DNA of 64,000 bases from Steromphala cineraria (lineage: Eukaryota > Mollusca > Gastropoda > Trochida > Trochidae), in the NCBI GenBank assembly GCA_916613615.1, contig OU744725.1, positions 56,547,075-56,611,074 on the forward strand, in the 5' to 3' direction. The notes below the pieces were generated by a model. The model was not told the origin of the DNA, ran no database searches, and was given only the letters and a program-made list of their open reading frames with translations. The translations under genes were made by a program, and so were the position numbers. Shown piece after piece: positions 23,413 to 35,670 of this stretch (position 1 is the first letter of the stretch; each line of letters begins with the position of its first letter).

Positions 23413-24144
23413 GATTTTATGGAAAAACCAAGAAAACATCTCAAATACGTTTAATATTCGAAAGTATGCATCCAATTAATCTACCTATTAGTTAGAATAC
23501 CTAATAAACACTATCAAATCGAATATATCTTCCTGTCAGCTTATGACAAGGTTTCAAAATTACGTTTGGCGAATTTGCGCGCTCCACTCGAGCCACATTG
23601 TCCTGTTTTCGATCAAAATCCCGACTTTGAATAGCCGTATTTTCGCTCTAATGTACTGATTGACCTTTAACTTGTTATTTCCAGTAACAGTTAGTGCTTC
23701 TCGATGTCATAACATCGATTTCAAAATTTGACATATGTGATCCTATCAACATACTCTGTGTCTCTTTAAATTATTGATAAAACACAATTTAATAACCTTA
23801 GCGTCACTTTGAAATGAAAATGGAAATTTACAATGTTCAAACTCATTGCCGGATCCAGAAGGGTTCTGAAGGGGTGTGTAACCCACATGCAATAAAAGCC
23901 GGAAGTTGTATTATTTACAACATATAAAAAGTGAAGAGGAGAGAAAATAAACCACGGATATCAAATCATATATTCTTCCATTCAAATTGATAAATTCAAT
24001 AGTTGTCCTTCCATTGGGTGCAAACCACTGAAACAAAAATATTACATCCGCCTCTGCCAAACTCTATCAGTTCTAAATATACTTGATCTAACCCTTTTTC
24101 AAATATAAATGTATAAATCATTTTTAATGTTTACGAAATACGTC
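23413..24144. other. No recognisable feature
   Basis: AT-rich spacer. Confidence 0.4.
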
Positions 24145-24508
24145 TTAAAGGGGCAGTAGCACGTTTTTAGGGGACATATAAGGTGATGTCAGGAAAATGA
24201 AAATAAGCGGTTCCAACTGAAAGAAATTGTATTTAAACTAAATGAAGCAGTAATAATTCAAATATATAATGTAAAATTTAGCCATGCGATTCCTTTTTCT
24301 CACACAAACTGAATTAAAGGTGTTCACAAAAAATGGCCGCCAATGGATTATATATGAATCCTCATACTTTGTCCTCTGACTATGGGTGATTGGCTTGTGT
24401 AATGAGATTGTTGACACTGTCAATACAATACATTTAGCATTAACTTTCAAATTTAAGTGAAATATTTAAAATATAAAATTATCAAAAAACGTGCTACTGC
24501 CCCTTTAA
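24145..24508 (+). mobile_element. MITE-A copy 6 (full-length reference copy)
   Basis: TTAA-AGGGGCAGTAGCACGTTTTT on the left and AAAACGTGCTACTGCCCCT-TTAA on the right give a 364-bp unit including the TTAA flanks. The inverted termini are about 20 bp. The interior has the family blocks 'tgaagcagtaataattcaaa' and 'tggccgccaatggatt'. TTAA targets suggest mobilisation by a piggyBac-like or Kolobok-like transposase; none is encoded here. Confidence 0.95.
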
Positions 24509-24600
24509 GGAACACCGTGTACATCACAAGGCATTGTATTGTAACATGAAAGAGTTGGTGAAGTGCAGCTAAATGACTCTATCTGCAAACCCATTGGATA

Positions 24601-25131
24601 CATCCTCTCCCCACAGAGGCAGATCAAGTCATGAAATGTTGACACGTCCTCTGTTATATTACGCCTAGTTTTGTAACATAGATATCTCATGTTCTGAATT
24701 TCTTGGTTTTGCCTTTTGTCTAGTTCTTGTGTATTTTGTTAATCATGTTTTGTACCGCTGAGGTATTCAGATAAGCAAACATTTGCTTGTTTACCGAACC
24801 GGATTCTTTAATGAATAAAAATATGTTTAAACCATTATGCCGAAATCCGTGGATTCCGGCAGTTTCCCCTAGCGGACAAAATTTGCACCACCATCCATTT
24901 GAACTTCTTAAGCAAATAACAACGCTTTTCGCATGAAAAGAGTGGTTCATTTCACAATCCCTTTGCCATCATTTAGTAACCAAAATGATTATTTAAGAAC
25001 AGCGGCGCTGATTGCACACCTAACTTTGATTTCCTCCAATCAGGCGCATTCTATCCCTCAAACTCGTGGTAATATGACAAGAGGCTGTATCAACATTTCA
25101 TGACTTGATCTGCCTCTGTGGGGAGAGAATG
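24601..25131 (+). mobile_element. MITE-B copy 4 with ~165-bp internal insertion
   Basis: Ends are CATCCTCTCCCCACAGAGGC and CTGTGGGGAGAGAATG. The flanks ATTGGATA (24593-24600) and ATTGGAAA (25132-25139) form an 8-bp target duplication with one mismatch, which assigns the family to hAT-like elements. Extra AT-rich sequence from about 24668 to 24836 interrupts the left half. Confidence 0.92.
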
Positions 25132-25551
25132 ATTGGAAAGTATGGGGCTAGTTTTGCGAGAAAGAGCATTCAGCGACAGATAGTTTGGTTAAATGTATAT
25201 TCAAAACACAGAAAAATGAACTTAATTTTTAGTTAAAGAAACTCAATTTTGAAGTGAAATATCATGTGTGATGGCGTTGCTATGTTGTATTTATCAGTTC
25301 CATATTAACAGGCCAATTGGTGCAGTCTGCCTCATAAGACATTGTTGTCCAACATGAAAGGTGAAGTGAAGTGAAGCGAAGGATTTTTTTCTTCTAGCAT
25401 CCTTAGGTATTTGGATTGGGTTGCTTGGAAACACTGCGCTTCAATGGGTAATGTTTGATGCATTCAATGTGGTAATTAGAGATACAATACTCTTCATATT
25501 TGAGAAGGATTGAGTTAACCTTTCCTCTTAAGATTCTGAACCCGGATGTCG

Positions 25552-25606
25552 TCAAAATACAGCAAAAGTTTGTCAAAATACAGCAAAAGTCTGTCAAAAT
25601 ACAGCA
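25552..25606. repeat. Three-copy tandem repeat, 18-19-bp unit
   Basis: 'gtcaaaatacagcaaaag' is repeated three times with only the linker base changing. Confidence 0.9.
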
Positions 25607-26724
25607 AAAGCCAATTACCTAAAACTGAATTCCCTTTTAATACACGAAGAAAGTTTTCATTCGAGTATTTGAATTTCTTAACTGTCTGATTAAAATCGAA
25701 CAAGTTGTAACCCAATAGAGACAATATTTTCAAAACTTTATTCCTCGGAGCACGGTCTATTTTAATCAGTGTGAATTCTTACATTATGAAATGTCATGAT
25801 ATTGTAATAGAGAACCAAGTGTCAAATGCTTTCTGTATAATGATAAACCATCCATGGCCGAGGGACAAGGAAGCATCTGTTTGCTACTAACAATGTGTCG
25901 ATAAATGAGGTAGACACCTTACTATGGGTATAATCGAGGCTGATAGGATATTCATATAGATTTCAACCAGGCAGTTCGAATTAATCGTAAACCAATGGTT
26001 ATTTCGAGCACAAAATATTTTTTTTATGATTTTTAAAATTGTTTTCTAGAATGAGACTGTCCTGGATGGTCATGAACTCATGAAAAGTATATATAAGTAG
26101 TAACTTTATTGATATATTGGTTCTCCAATTAATATTAGTGTTTCTTAAATGTATCATTTTCAGAAAGTCATGTACATCATTACTCAATCAAAATATCCGT
26201 AGTCACAGAAGAATGTATCACTTTTCAGGCAAACTGTTGGCGTGTAATGTAATGATGTGATGAGAATACAGGATGTTCGTTTTTTGAACAGCTACACCTG
26301 ATTTAAAAACATTGTCTTGCAATTGGTAACACTTGCTTTAGTTTTCATGGTATCACTTTATTTACCTCAAAGGACGGGATTCAGCTAGTAAGAATGATAT
26401 ACTTCAGTAAAATAAGCAATCTATAAGAATGTTATTCTTGAATATTAGAATTTCTGCATATCCCGAAATATGAGACGAATTTTTGCACTATTTTAACTAC
26501 CTGACAAATAATGCCTTACAAAATCGCTTGATACAGAGCACCTGTAAATAATAACGTCTGTTTTATTATCATTAATTTGAGATATAAAACCTGAGATAAT
26601 CTAAACTAATATTTTCACTTTTTAATCAAAATGCTAGGTAAATGACAGACGCGATATTGCTTATTAACTTGGTAAATACTTAGGATAGTGTTAAGTCGTA
26701 TGGACGGGACTTTAACTATTTCTA
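25607..26724. other. No recognisable feature
   Basis: AT-rich spacer without supported gene or repeat. Confidence 0.4.
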
Positions 26725-26733
26725 CATCATATG

Positions 26734-27082
26734 CATTCTCTCCCCACAGAGGCAGATCAAGTCATGTTGATTTAGCCTCTGTTATATTACGCCGAAATCC
26801 GTGGGTTCCGGCAGTTTCCCCTGGCGGAAAAAAACCGTATCACAATCCATTTGAAATTCTTTATCAAATGACAACGCTTCTCGCATGGAAAGGGTGGTTC
26901 ATATCACAATGCTTTTGCCTTGATTTAGTAGTCAAAACGATGATTTAAGAACAGCGTTGCTGATTGCACAACTTACTCTGATTGCCTCCAATCAGGCATC
27001 TCCCATTCTATCCCACAAACTCGGCGTAATATAACAGAGGCTAAATCAACATGACTTGATCTGCGTCTGTGGGGAGAGAATG
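26734..27082 (+). mobile_element. MITE-B copy 5 (best-preserved copy)
   Basis: 349 bp with inverted ends of about 60 bp, starting CATTCTCTCCCCACAGAGGC and running to 'tattacgccga'. Flanking 9-mers CATCATATG (26725-26733) and CATCATACG (27083-27091) differ by one base. No coding capacity. Confidence 0.95.
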
Positions 27083-27411
27083 CATCATACGTGGTGTTCA
27101 ATCTTAAAAAACTGTTACTAGTTGACATTCAGACATACATTCACTTTCCAGCGTTCAGAAACAGGGATTTGCTTTCGACAAGAACAAATAAATTCAAACG
27201 AAATATGTTTTAAATGCATATCTAGACTAGCACTTTTATTAGATTTGTAAAAAAGATCAGGGTCTTGATCAATTTAAATAAATCAAGATCAACATGTTCT
27301 TCAATATTGTGACCTACTATAAAACCTGTTCATCTAAATCTATTTAGAATATTGAACGAATGAATCTGTGAACAAAGTGAACAACAAGGAGCTTTATCAA
27401 CCGATGATCAT

Positions 27412-27658
27412 TGTGGAGTACAGTGATGTAGAGGTTAGCATTCTGTGTTGTGTCCCTGGGCAAGGCACTTCATCCACATTGCACTCAGTCCACCCAGCTG
27501 TTAAAATGGGTACCTGAAAATTGGATATACTGACCTACATGGTCGTGATTAGCGCTTAGTAGCAGCTGTGAAAGTACACTCCTTCGGGGTAATAATGTAG
27601 CGCTTTGAGCATGTCTTGTCGTGGAAAAGGCGCAATATAAGTATGCACATTATTATTT
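27412..27658 (+). mobile_element. SINE of the DeuSINE/V-SINE type
   Basis: It contains the conserved core 'gggcaaggcacttcatccac' and 'gtccacccagctgttaaaat', then the tail 'gtagcgctttgagcatgtct' and 'ggcgcaatataagtatgcac' followed by ATT repeats. This central domain and LINE-derived tail are well known from animal V/Deu SINEs. The tRNA-derived head is not recognisable, so the copy is 5'-truncated or diverged. Confidence 0.85.
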
Positions 27659-27824
27659 AATAGATAGAGAACTACGTTAAATAAACCTACCCTCCTGGGA
27701 AGATGACATTTTAGAAAGAGACAATATACTGTGTCGCTTCAAACGACCTAAGAATGATTTTGAAACTGCACACAAAAACAAAAGGACAATCGGCATAGAA
27801 AAAGCAAAAGTTCTATTGAATTTT

Positions 27825-28125
27825 CAACCTCTCCATTACAATTGTTCGACGTTTCGTCCCCGCCGCTAATGGCTGAAATATTGCCCGGGCGGCGTTAAGC
27901 ACTAACTTACTCACTCACTCACTCACTCGACGTTTCGGTGTAGATACTAACATCTTTTTCAAGCAAACGTTTTTTTTAATTCATCGGTAAGAAATAAATA
28001 TTATTATAACATTGCTTGTATACCATGCTCCTTCGGATCTCTAAAACAGTGTTAATATCTACACCGTAACGTCGCACTCTTGTAATAAAGAAGTTTTAAA
28101 AAATCTATAAAAGTTTGCCTTATTT
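27825..28125. repeat. Inverted pair of GAAACGTCG retroelement tails
   Basis: The minus-strand left half contains 'gtatctacaccgaaacgtcg' (27928-27950, reversed). The plus-strand right half contains 'atatctacaccgtaacgtcg' and 'aataaagaag' (28055-28095). Both match the tail at 11779-11853. The left member is split by the 71-bp insertion at 27857-27927. Confidence 0.6.
27857..27927 (+). mobile_element. 71-bp mini-element ending in (ACTC)n, exact 10-bp TSD
   Basis: 'gccgctaatggctgaaatat' continues as 'tgcccgggcggcgttaagca' and ends in an ACTC repeat. It is flanked on both sides by CGACGTTTCG (27847-27856 and 27928-27937). The unit can fold as nested GCCGC/GCGGC and GGC/GCC hairpins. The tail repeat and variable-length duplication suggest target-primed retroposition by a LINE. 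Confidence 0.85.
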
Positions 28126-28362
28126 GTCCTACAACTTCTTAAGGCCTCTCAAAGAAGTCAACTTAGAGTATGAACATAATGAGGCAAGACGTTTTTCAGG
28201 AATATGTATAAAATGACGATACTTAACTCTATACTTTTTATGGTACACAAGACCAAGATAGAGACCAGAATTTAACAGTCTATTATATATAGCATGTGCT
28301 TCACAATGTTAAATATGTATTAATTCTAAGAAATTATTTGATCAGTCTACCGCCAGTTTTCG

Positions 28363-28618
28363 CATCCTGTCTCAGGGTACGAATGTTACGTTAACTCCAC
28401 TAATCTGTACCCTGGGCTCAGAAGCCCGATTCACTCGCTCGGCCCTAATTTGGATGTAGCCAATCAAATCATTTTCTCGCCACCTTCTCGATGAAATTTC
28501 AACGAGAATATGATTTGATTGGTTATATCCCAAGTCGGCCCGCGCGAGCGAATCTAGCTTCTAACCCAGGGTACAGATTAGTGGAGTTAGCGTAACGTTC
28601 GTACCCTGAGACAGGATG
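28363..28618. mobile_element. MULE-like foldback MITE with exact 9-bp TSD (second copy type)
   Basis: 256 bp with inverted ends of about 60 bp, starting CATCCTGTCTCAGGGTACGA and closing with the inverse to CAGGATG. The identical 9-mer CAGTTTTCG flanks it (28354-28362 and 28619-28627). It shares the terminal CATCCT and 9-bp target with the element at 20143-20426, but the inner sequence differs. Confidence 0.92.
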
Positions 28619-28627
28619 CAGTTTTCG

Positions 28628-30178
28628 ATGCATTCGCAAACTGTATATTATAGATTAATCATTTGGTGTCTTACCTTACCAACAAACCAGTCAGATAAGT
28701 CAGATAATTTAGAAGCTATTCAATGTATACTGATAGTATTGACAACACTGTCTAAGCCAGAGATTCAGTTCAGGTAGTGTAGCATACCTATACTTGTAAA
28801 GGGTATATCTAAATACTCCGAGGTCACGTTGAAGATATATTCATGAAATTGATTATCAGTGTGATATATAAACATGAATTTGCTTATATATATGTGTAAA
28901 ATGTTCAACAACGAGGATATTTAAAAACAAAACAGAATAATTATGACGTCAGAATCTTTTTTGAAAAATCAACAATAAACAATTTACAACATCGCTGTTA
29001 TTTCCGTGCTTCATCTGGAATTGGAAACGTTGATGATTAACTACAGAAATAAAAAAGGAGATGAAAAGAATAAAATATCACGAAATCGATCAACATCTCA
29101 CTTGTATTTAAACCTAAGCATTCTAAAATTTGACCAAAAATATAAATAATTGTTTATAAATATCTTTATAATGAAAGTTTGATGGAACAAGGGGAAAAGA
29201 ACTGAAGCCTATAAAACCGAAAATAACACTTTTATCTTTAAGCATAAATAGTACACACAGAATGTAAGAAAACAACCAAAGAATAAAAGTTTTCAATGTA
29301 GGTTATATCTATATAATGCTTTTGACGTCTATGAATAGATACATAGGAGCAAAATGAGGATCAACCCACATACACAGCTCACAAAGGATGTATAAAAGTG
29401 GAGTGGGTGATTAGGCGTTGACCTTTGAACATAAAACTCATTTCAGAAGACATTTTGAAAATAACAAAAAAACAAGTGTAAACAGGTTGTTATATTTTTT
29501 AGTTTAGGTTAAAGTTTCAAATTTATATATATATCTCGAAAATCATGTTTGCTTTGTGATATGTTACAAAATGGAGTTAAATAGATCTTCGCTGTTTGTG
29601 CCATTTTACATTGTAATGTTGCGAAGATCATGTTTTGTTTGTGTTTTTGTTGATTTGAATTTTATCATTTTGTATATAAAAATAGCCAATGAAAATTACA
29701 TGAATGTAAAATGAAGAATTGAAAACGTTGGCATTTTTTCACTTACTAATTCTCTATCGTTCAGTTTTACGCTTATGAAGCAGAGAAACACTGAAGCTTT
29801 AGGATCAAAATACAAATTTATTCGAAATAATTACAATTTCACGTCGTTTTCGATGTCCGAAATAGCCTGTGGGTCAATCAAGTAAACAGAGTTAATCACT
29901 ATTGTAACCTTAGATGGTGCCTTGTTACAACCTCATTAATCCTTGCTGGTATACTGAGTGATCCTCAACTTATTATTCATAGTTTATATGTTCCCATTCA
30001 TTTACACCGCAGATGGCTGAAATTTTGCCCCAGCTGCACTGAACACTGTGCTTCCTCTTCATCTGAGTTGAATATGTTGGAGTTACTATTCTCTAAGGAG
30101 AAGCTCAAGTAGACCATTCATCTTGATTAATACATTATTTCTTTGAGGGGCATTTTAGAAGTTGGAATGATAATAATG
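28628..30178. other. 1.55 kb AT-rich DNA, no feature seen
   Basis: No open frame of note and no recognisable repeat boundary. Confidence 0.4.
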
Positions 30179-30282
30179 CAGAGGAATATAAGGACAACTT
30201 TTTTGTTCATTGTATGCGACGTTTTGACATAGATTCGTCGCATACAAGGAACAAAGAAGTTGTCATCCATATATTCCTCTGC
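30179..30282. mobile_element. 104-bp foldback hairpin
   Basis: GCAGAGGAATATAAGGACAA on the left is mirrored by the right arm ending TATATTCCTCTGC. The inner arms 'tgtatgcgacg' and 'cgtcgcataca' meet around a 16-nt loop. Confidence 0.85.
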
Positions 30283-30310
30283 TTAAACATTAATTATTAT
30301 TGCTTAGATT

Positions 30311-30643
30311 GGGGGTAGTACGTTTTTTTGATAATTAAATATTTCAAATCTTTCACTGATAATTGTGACAGTGTCAAAAATATCATAATACAAACCAATA
30401 ATTTTTATTCAGAGGACAAAGTATCATGATTCACCTAAAATCAATGGGTGTTCATTTTGTGTGAACACCTTTAATTCATTTTATGCAAGGAAAAGGAACT
30501 GCATGGCTAAACTTTACATAATATATTTGAATTATTACTGCTGCATTTAGTTTAAATGCATTATCCTTCAATTGGAACCAATATTTTTCATTTTCCTTAC
30601 ATCACCTTATTTTCCCTATTAAAACGTGCTACTGTCCCTTTAA
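30311..30643 (-). mobile_element. MITE-A copy 7 (degraded left end)
   Basis: Inverted copy with a mutated left terminus (GGGGGTAGTACG) and right terminus AACGTGCTACTGTCCCT-TTAA. It has small internal deletions relative to 22839-23203. Confidence 0.88.
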
Positions 30644-31853
30644 GTGACTTATCATATAGTGTCCTGAGACATATGCTTCTGGCATATTTATAGTAGGGTC
30701 TCTAGATTGTTTAAGTGAAGCAGTTAAATTTACTTTAAGCATTTAATGTGGTTGTTCACATTAAAACTGTTTAGATAAATTATACACTTGTTTTATCTTT
30801 TAGTTACACCAGAATTACCTGACATTTATATATCACTGATGCAATACACTGATAACCTACCTTGCTTTACAAATCAAGTATATACTATATCAAACGTTGC
30901 ATTGCTTTATAGAACTTATCGATAAATACACTCTACAAAAAAAGAAATGCATGAACCATTTTTCTTAGAATATATCTACTTTTAGTTGAGAGCAAAATTA
31001 TCACATAATGTCAATGGTAAGAAAGTGAATTTTAACAAGGTTGTACAGAACGCTGTTAATAGTCATGAAAGCATTATGTTCAGGGAAGAAATTTGACAAT
31101 TGTATTGTCCAAAAATCATCTATTCGTCTCTTTTGAAGGGTATTTTTTTGTTCTTACCAAACCCAAAATGTTCATAAGTAAATGCAAAATTTATTATTTT
31201 AGCTTATATTGGATCATTTACAATGAAGGATCAAGGGTTAACAATATCAAAACATCTAAAACAACAACAACTCTAGAAAATCCCCCAACGGTCCACCATT
31301 TGAAATTTCTTATAATAAATCTGTATAAGTACGTTACCCCCCTCCTCTATTTTTATAAATGCCCGTCTCAAACAGCCAGGTGCTAAATCGAATGTCCTCT
31401 TCAATGTTTTGCTGAGTTTCGGTCCAAGATGAATATAAGGATGGACGAAAGCCTACTTAAATCAAAACTGTTCATCACAGGATGAAATTGTCACAATATT
31501 CTCTGTGGTCATCAGGGATATTAATGGTAATTAAACATGGTTATAGAGAACAGAAAAATATAGCTATATTTATAATCATATTTGGTAATAAGTGCAATTA
31601 CATCTTATATATCTTATGGACGATATGCTTGAAGGAAACATTTAAGATAATAGGTTAAGATATGAAAAAATAATTCTCAAATATATCACATGTTTCGTAA
31701 CGAAACAATATTTATTTGAGCACGGCTTATGTATTTTTGATAAACATATATCAAGTTCAATCTTCAGTGTATGCAGTCCTTATCCAAGAACATTATGATT
31801 AACAATAATTAGTAAAATTATAATACAATATGTATATTGAAGAACCGTGGATT
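30644..31853. other. No recognisable feature
   Basis: AT-rich spacer; a 97-codon frame at 31093-31386 (+) has no domain and is probably chance. Confidence 0.4.
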
Positions 31854-32218
31854 TTAAAGGGGCAGTAACACGTTTTAAGGAGGAATATAAGGTGATGTCA
31901 GGAAAATGAAAATTAATTGTTCCAATTGAAAAGACAATGTATTTAATCTAAATGGAGCAATAATGATTCAAATATATAACGTAAAATTTAGCCATGCAAT
32001 TCCTTTTTCTTACACAAAATGAATTAAAGGTTTTCACACAAAATGACCGCCAATTGATTTTATCTTAATCTTCATACTTTGTCCTCCGACTATGGATGAT
32101 TGGCTTGCGTAATGAGAATTTTGACACTGTCAAAATAATACACTTATCATTAACTTAAAATTATCAGTGAAAATTTTAAACTATAAAATTATCAAAAAAG
32201 GTGCTACTGCCCCTTTAA
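31854..32218 (+). mobile_element. MITE-A copy 8 (full length)
   Basis: TTAA-AGGGGCAGTAACACG on the left and GTGCTACTGCCCCT-TTAA on the right, with interior blocks as in the reference copy. It lies about 150 bp left of the segmental-duplication boundary and is not part of the duplicated block. Confidence 0.93.
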
Positions 32219-33362
32219 AGTGACATGTTCATCGTCTGATTTAGTGTTCTTGAAAGTGGCGGCCACTTACAATGAAAACCCTATCACATTGTCTACTTTA
32301 TCTTTTAAGCTACAGTGACATCGTTTGCATCACAGGACATTGAATTCAACATGGAAGGAGAAATTAAGTGAGGCAAATATTCATCAGCAAACCAGTATTG
32401 TACTTTTTCATTTTAAGTAGATACCGGATGACAATCCGAAATCAGATTACATATTGAACACAGAATGTTGAACTCCGATCTTCATAAATACTTTTTTTCA
32501 TAAATGTTAGATAAACATCTTATTCTCGAGGTGACACTGTTTATATGAATTTATCATTTTCATATCATGATGCTTACCAAGCACAATAACGTTGTGTGCC
32601 TCACTAGGCATTGTTCTCCAGCATGAGAGGTGTGAAGTGAAGCAAACTGTTCTTCAAGCATCTTTGCACAGTTTGTTTTCTTATCCACAAAATGGCTAAA
32701 CGTTGGTCTGGGTCGGTTGGAAACAATGTGGTTCAGATGACTAAGTTGTAATATTTTTCAATATGGGTCCGCGAATTTATTGAACAGTTTCTTCAATCTT
32801 CCGTGAAAGATAAAGATAAGTGGAAAGTCAAGAAGTTGTTAAAATAACTCGCTTTTATTAGTTCATGAGTGAGTCTATTATATATACAGGTCAGTGAAAC
32901 AGGGGAAAGGCGTTAAAAGAGAACGGAGAAAACACCAAAAGATATGAAAACATGATGTACAAAATGTTTTTAGCTTCCGATTTAAACTTATGAAGGTCAA
33001 TATCTTTGTAAAGACACACTGTCAAATTTTTTCAATCCTGCAAAAGCAGCCTTCTTTTTATCTAGATAAGAGTAAATATTGTTCACCACGCTCTTGTTTT
33101 GTTACTGAACTATGTAATTTAAATGAGTAGTAAACACAATCAGTTATTTTTTCTATGGTTTAAGGTCACGAGTAAGTGTATGAAGGGTGGTTCATGCAAA
33201 CTACAAAAGTTATGAAATATAAATCACACTTACCAGAAGATAAATTTCAGAACATAGTAGATAGACGAATTTATACATTGATAAATTCAAATTTAAGATA
33301 GACAAACTTGATAATTTTGTAATGAAAGAACAACATTTTTGGATCACTAAAATTTCAGGGAT

Positions 33363-34382
33363 ATAGAGGTTATCATGCGAGTGTGTTTTGGGATCGTAAA
33401 TATCCTGCATTAGGAATAAACATTGTATTTTGCGAGCCTTGGCGAGCTTAATACATAGTGTTTATTCTTAATGCAGGATATTTACGATCCCAAAACACAC
33501 TCGCATGACAACTTCTTTATCATACAATGTCATTTTAAAATTTAATTCGCAAAAATGCCTGATAATACTATTTTAATAGTTGAAATTGTTTTAAGATTTG
33601 CGCATTGATATATGCAAATGAATAGAGCAATGACTCTGACGGTGAATTGACAAAATATAATTCCTCCTTATATATGCCTTTTATTGCCGTTGAGTTATTT
33701 TGTCGAGACTCCAAATTTTGAAATTTTAAACATCTATAAAATACGATGATTTTAAAAAATAGACACATTGTAAATGTTCTTTGGTGGGATCGAACTGACG
33801 TTCTTTAATCCGACGTCATTGAGAGGACGAGTCAATCTCACCAAGGGGCAAGAGTTGCTTCCCTTCGACTACGTTACAATGGCAGCTTGCGTTGAGACAG
33901 CGATTGAACGAACATTGATGACCTGGAGAGCTAAACTCGATCATAGTCTGTGGATTTCCGAATCCAAAATAAACAATATTAAAGTACAGAACACCGAAGA
34001 TGACGTGTTTGAACATGAGACTTGAACTGCCCTTGGTACCTGTGAGTAAAATTGTTCGGTCAGTTTCATTCAAATCGTGATGACAGTGTTTTAGCACTGC
34101 GAAGTCATACATATGGATAAAGACCCATACAGTTTTGTTGTTATTTCTTAGATTAATGTTGATGCAATGTATCATTCATATTGTAATGCCTCTCTCCGTT
34201 ACTAAAGACGTTCAAAATGTTAACGCCGGTGACGTCATCAGAATTTTCGAAAGAAGTTCCGACCTTGACCTTTGAAATTTGTATCGGTATCCGTATATGA
34301 CCCTTAGCCATGCCCAACGGATATCGAGAATATTCGTTGGCTTTATTATGCCGAGAACACTATCCATTGTATGAAAAACATT
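33363..34382. other. ~1.02-kb segment present only in duplication copy 1
   Basis: Copy 2 joins 'aaaattcagggataca' directly to 'cttttatctgac' at about 57424, whereas copy 1 carries about 1 kb in between. No target duplication is visible, so this could equally be a deletion in copy 2. It begins with a foldback (33374-33507). A 119-codon minus frame (33816-34175) has no recognisable domain. Confidence 0.6.
33374..33507. mobile_element. 134-bp foldback hairpin
   Basis: CATGCGAGTGTGTTTTGGGA and onward through 'tcctgcattaggaataaaca' is mirrored almost perfectly, ending CACACTCGCATG, around a short 'gcgagccttggcgagc' turn. Confidence 0.9.
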
Positions 34383-34814
34383 TTTATCTGACTCATTTAA
34401 ATCTTATTCGACCATTTTCAATCTTAAGCACTTCAAAGATGCATAAAGAACTAGGGCAGAACCCTAGAACTCTTTGACCCAGACAACTTCACGATGTGAT
34501 CAGGGTCTGCGAATATTGATTGCCATTCAAGATGATTCTCAGTACGATGTATTGGTTCTATAAACTAGATTAAGTCTATGAATCTTCATTTATGTCGTAC
34601 ATACTGTTTTCATCTTCAAATGGCTGTTTGAAACTATGTTCATCAAACCTTTTGGAGGATTTGAAAAATTTTAAACCTTGAATATTTCTTTCAATAAACT
34701 GTCATTAAATGCACACAAAAAATCTAAAATTTAAGCTTAAACAGCTTTAAATATTTCAAACACACGGAAAAACGTCACGATGTTTTAATCTAAGTTCATT
34801 TCTAGTCATTGACC

Positions 34815-34868
34815 ATTGGCATTGGCAACTGGCTGAAATATTGCCAGGCGGCGTTAAACACCAACTCC
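34815..34868 (+). repeat. Partial copy of the GGCTGAAATATTGCC mini-element
   Basis: 'ggctgaaatattgccaggcg' then 'gcgttaaacaccaact'. The ACTC tail is degenerate. The paralogous copy lies at 57860-57908, so it predates the duplication. Confidence 0.7.
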
Positions 34869-34907
34869 ACTTCCTTAATCTTAAGTTCATGTACATGAAG
34901 GTAAACG

Positions 34908-35190
34908 AGTGAGTGAGTGAGGTGGTGTTTAACGTGTTTTGAACAATATTTCAGGTATTAAACACGTGGATGTTGCCATCCAAAAGAGAGAAGATAGATA
35001 AGGGAGAACGGGATCGAAAGGATGAGGGAAAAGACGGAAAGAAAGGCATAGTAAGAGATAGAAAGCAGGTTTTAGAAGGACTCAAATTTGCTCTGACTTC
35101 TACCCGTCGACCTGTCCAGCTTGGGTGACCCTACCAGGAACATGTAAGCTCCAGCTGGCATAGCTCTTGGGGTCGCCGAAGCACACAAAC
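34908..35190 (-). mobile_element. ~280-bp dispersed repeat starting (GTGA)n, copy 1 only
   Basis: It begins 'gagtgagtgagtgaggtggt', then 'gttttgaacaatatttcagg', the reverse-complement form of the (ACTC)n mini-element. It continues through a purine-rich 'gaacgggatcgaaaggatga' part to 'tcgacctgtccagcttgggt'. A partial relative lies at about 37640-37710. Copy 2 lacks it at the corresponding point (about 57950). Confidence 0.65.
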
Positions 35191-35312
35191 GAAGGTAAAC
35201 CTTGAACGTTTGACAAACGGCAAACGAGGACCAATTATCTATTTATCCACGATCAAAATATTGTATGAGAGTTATGATTAAAATCTGAATCTTCAAAATA
35301 GAAAATTCATAG

Positions 35313-35670
35313 CATTCTTTCCCCCAAAGAAAAACATGAAGGCTAAAATGATGATCGAGTCCCTGTTCCATTTATTTCCCAGAGTTTGTCGGATAGAATG
35401 GGAAATGCCTGATTGGAGGCAATCAAAGTTAGTTGTGCAATCAGCGACGCTGTTCTTAAAGCATCGTTTTGGCTATTGATTCGTGGAAAAGGCAGTGTAA
35501 TATGAACCACCTTTTCTATTTTGAGAAGCGTTGTCACTTACTAAATAATTCAAATTGATTGTGGTGCAATTTGTTTCCGCCAAGTGAAACTGCCGGGCCA
35601 AATGGATTTGGTCTAATTAGAACACAGGTTCGATAAAAAATTAGTTCACATGCCTCGTGTTGAGAGAATG
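35313..35670 (-). mobile_element. MITE-B copy 6 (diverged, within duplication copy 1)
   Basis: Ends are CATTCTTTCCCCCAAAG and TTGAGAGAATG. The conserved interior 'gcctgattggaggcaatcaa' is present. Its paralogue is 58079-58431, so the insertion predates the duplication. Confidence 0.85.

Noticed and set aside
27857..27927. CRISPR-like or simple microsatellite explanation of the ACTC repeats
   Set aside because: The ACTC tract is always attached to the same hairpin unit and bounded by target duplications, so it is the tail of a mobile unit.
33816..34175. 119-codon minus-strand frame in the copy-1-specific segment
   Set aside because: No recognisable domain. A GGGATCGAAC motif nearby resembles an inverted B box, but the surrounding arms do not form a tRNA.
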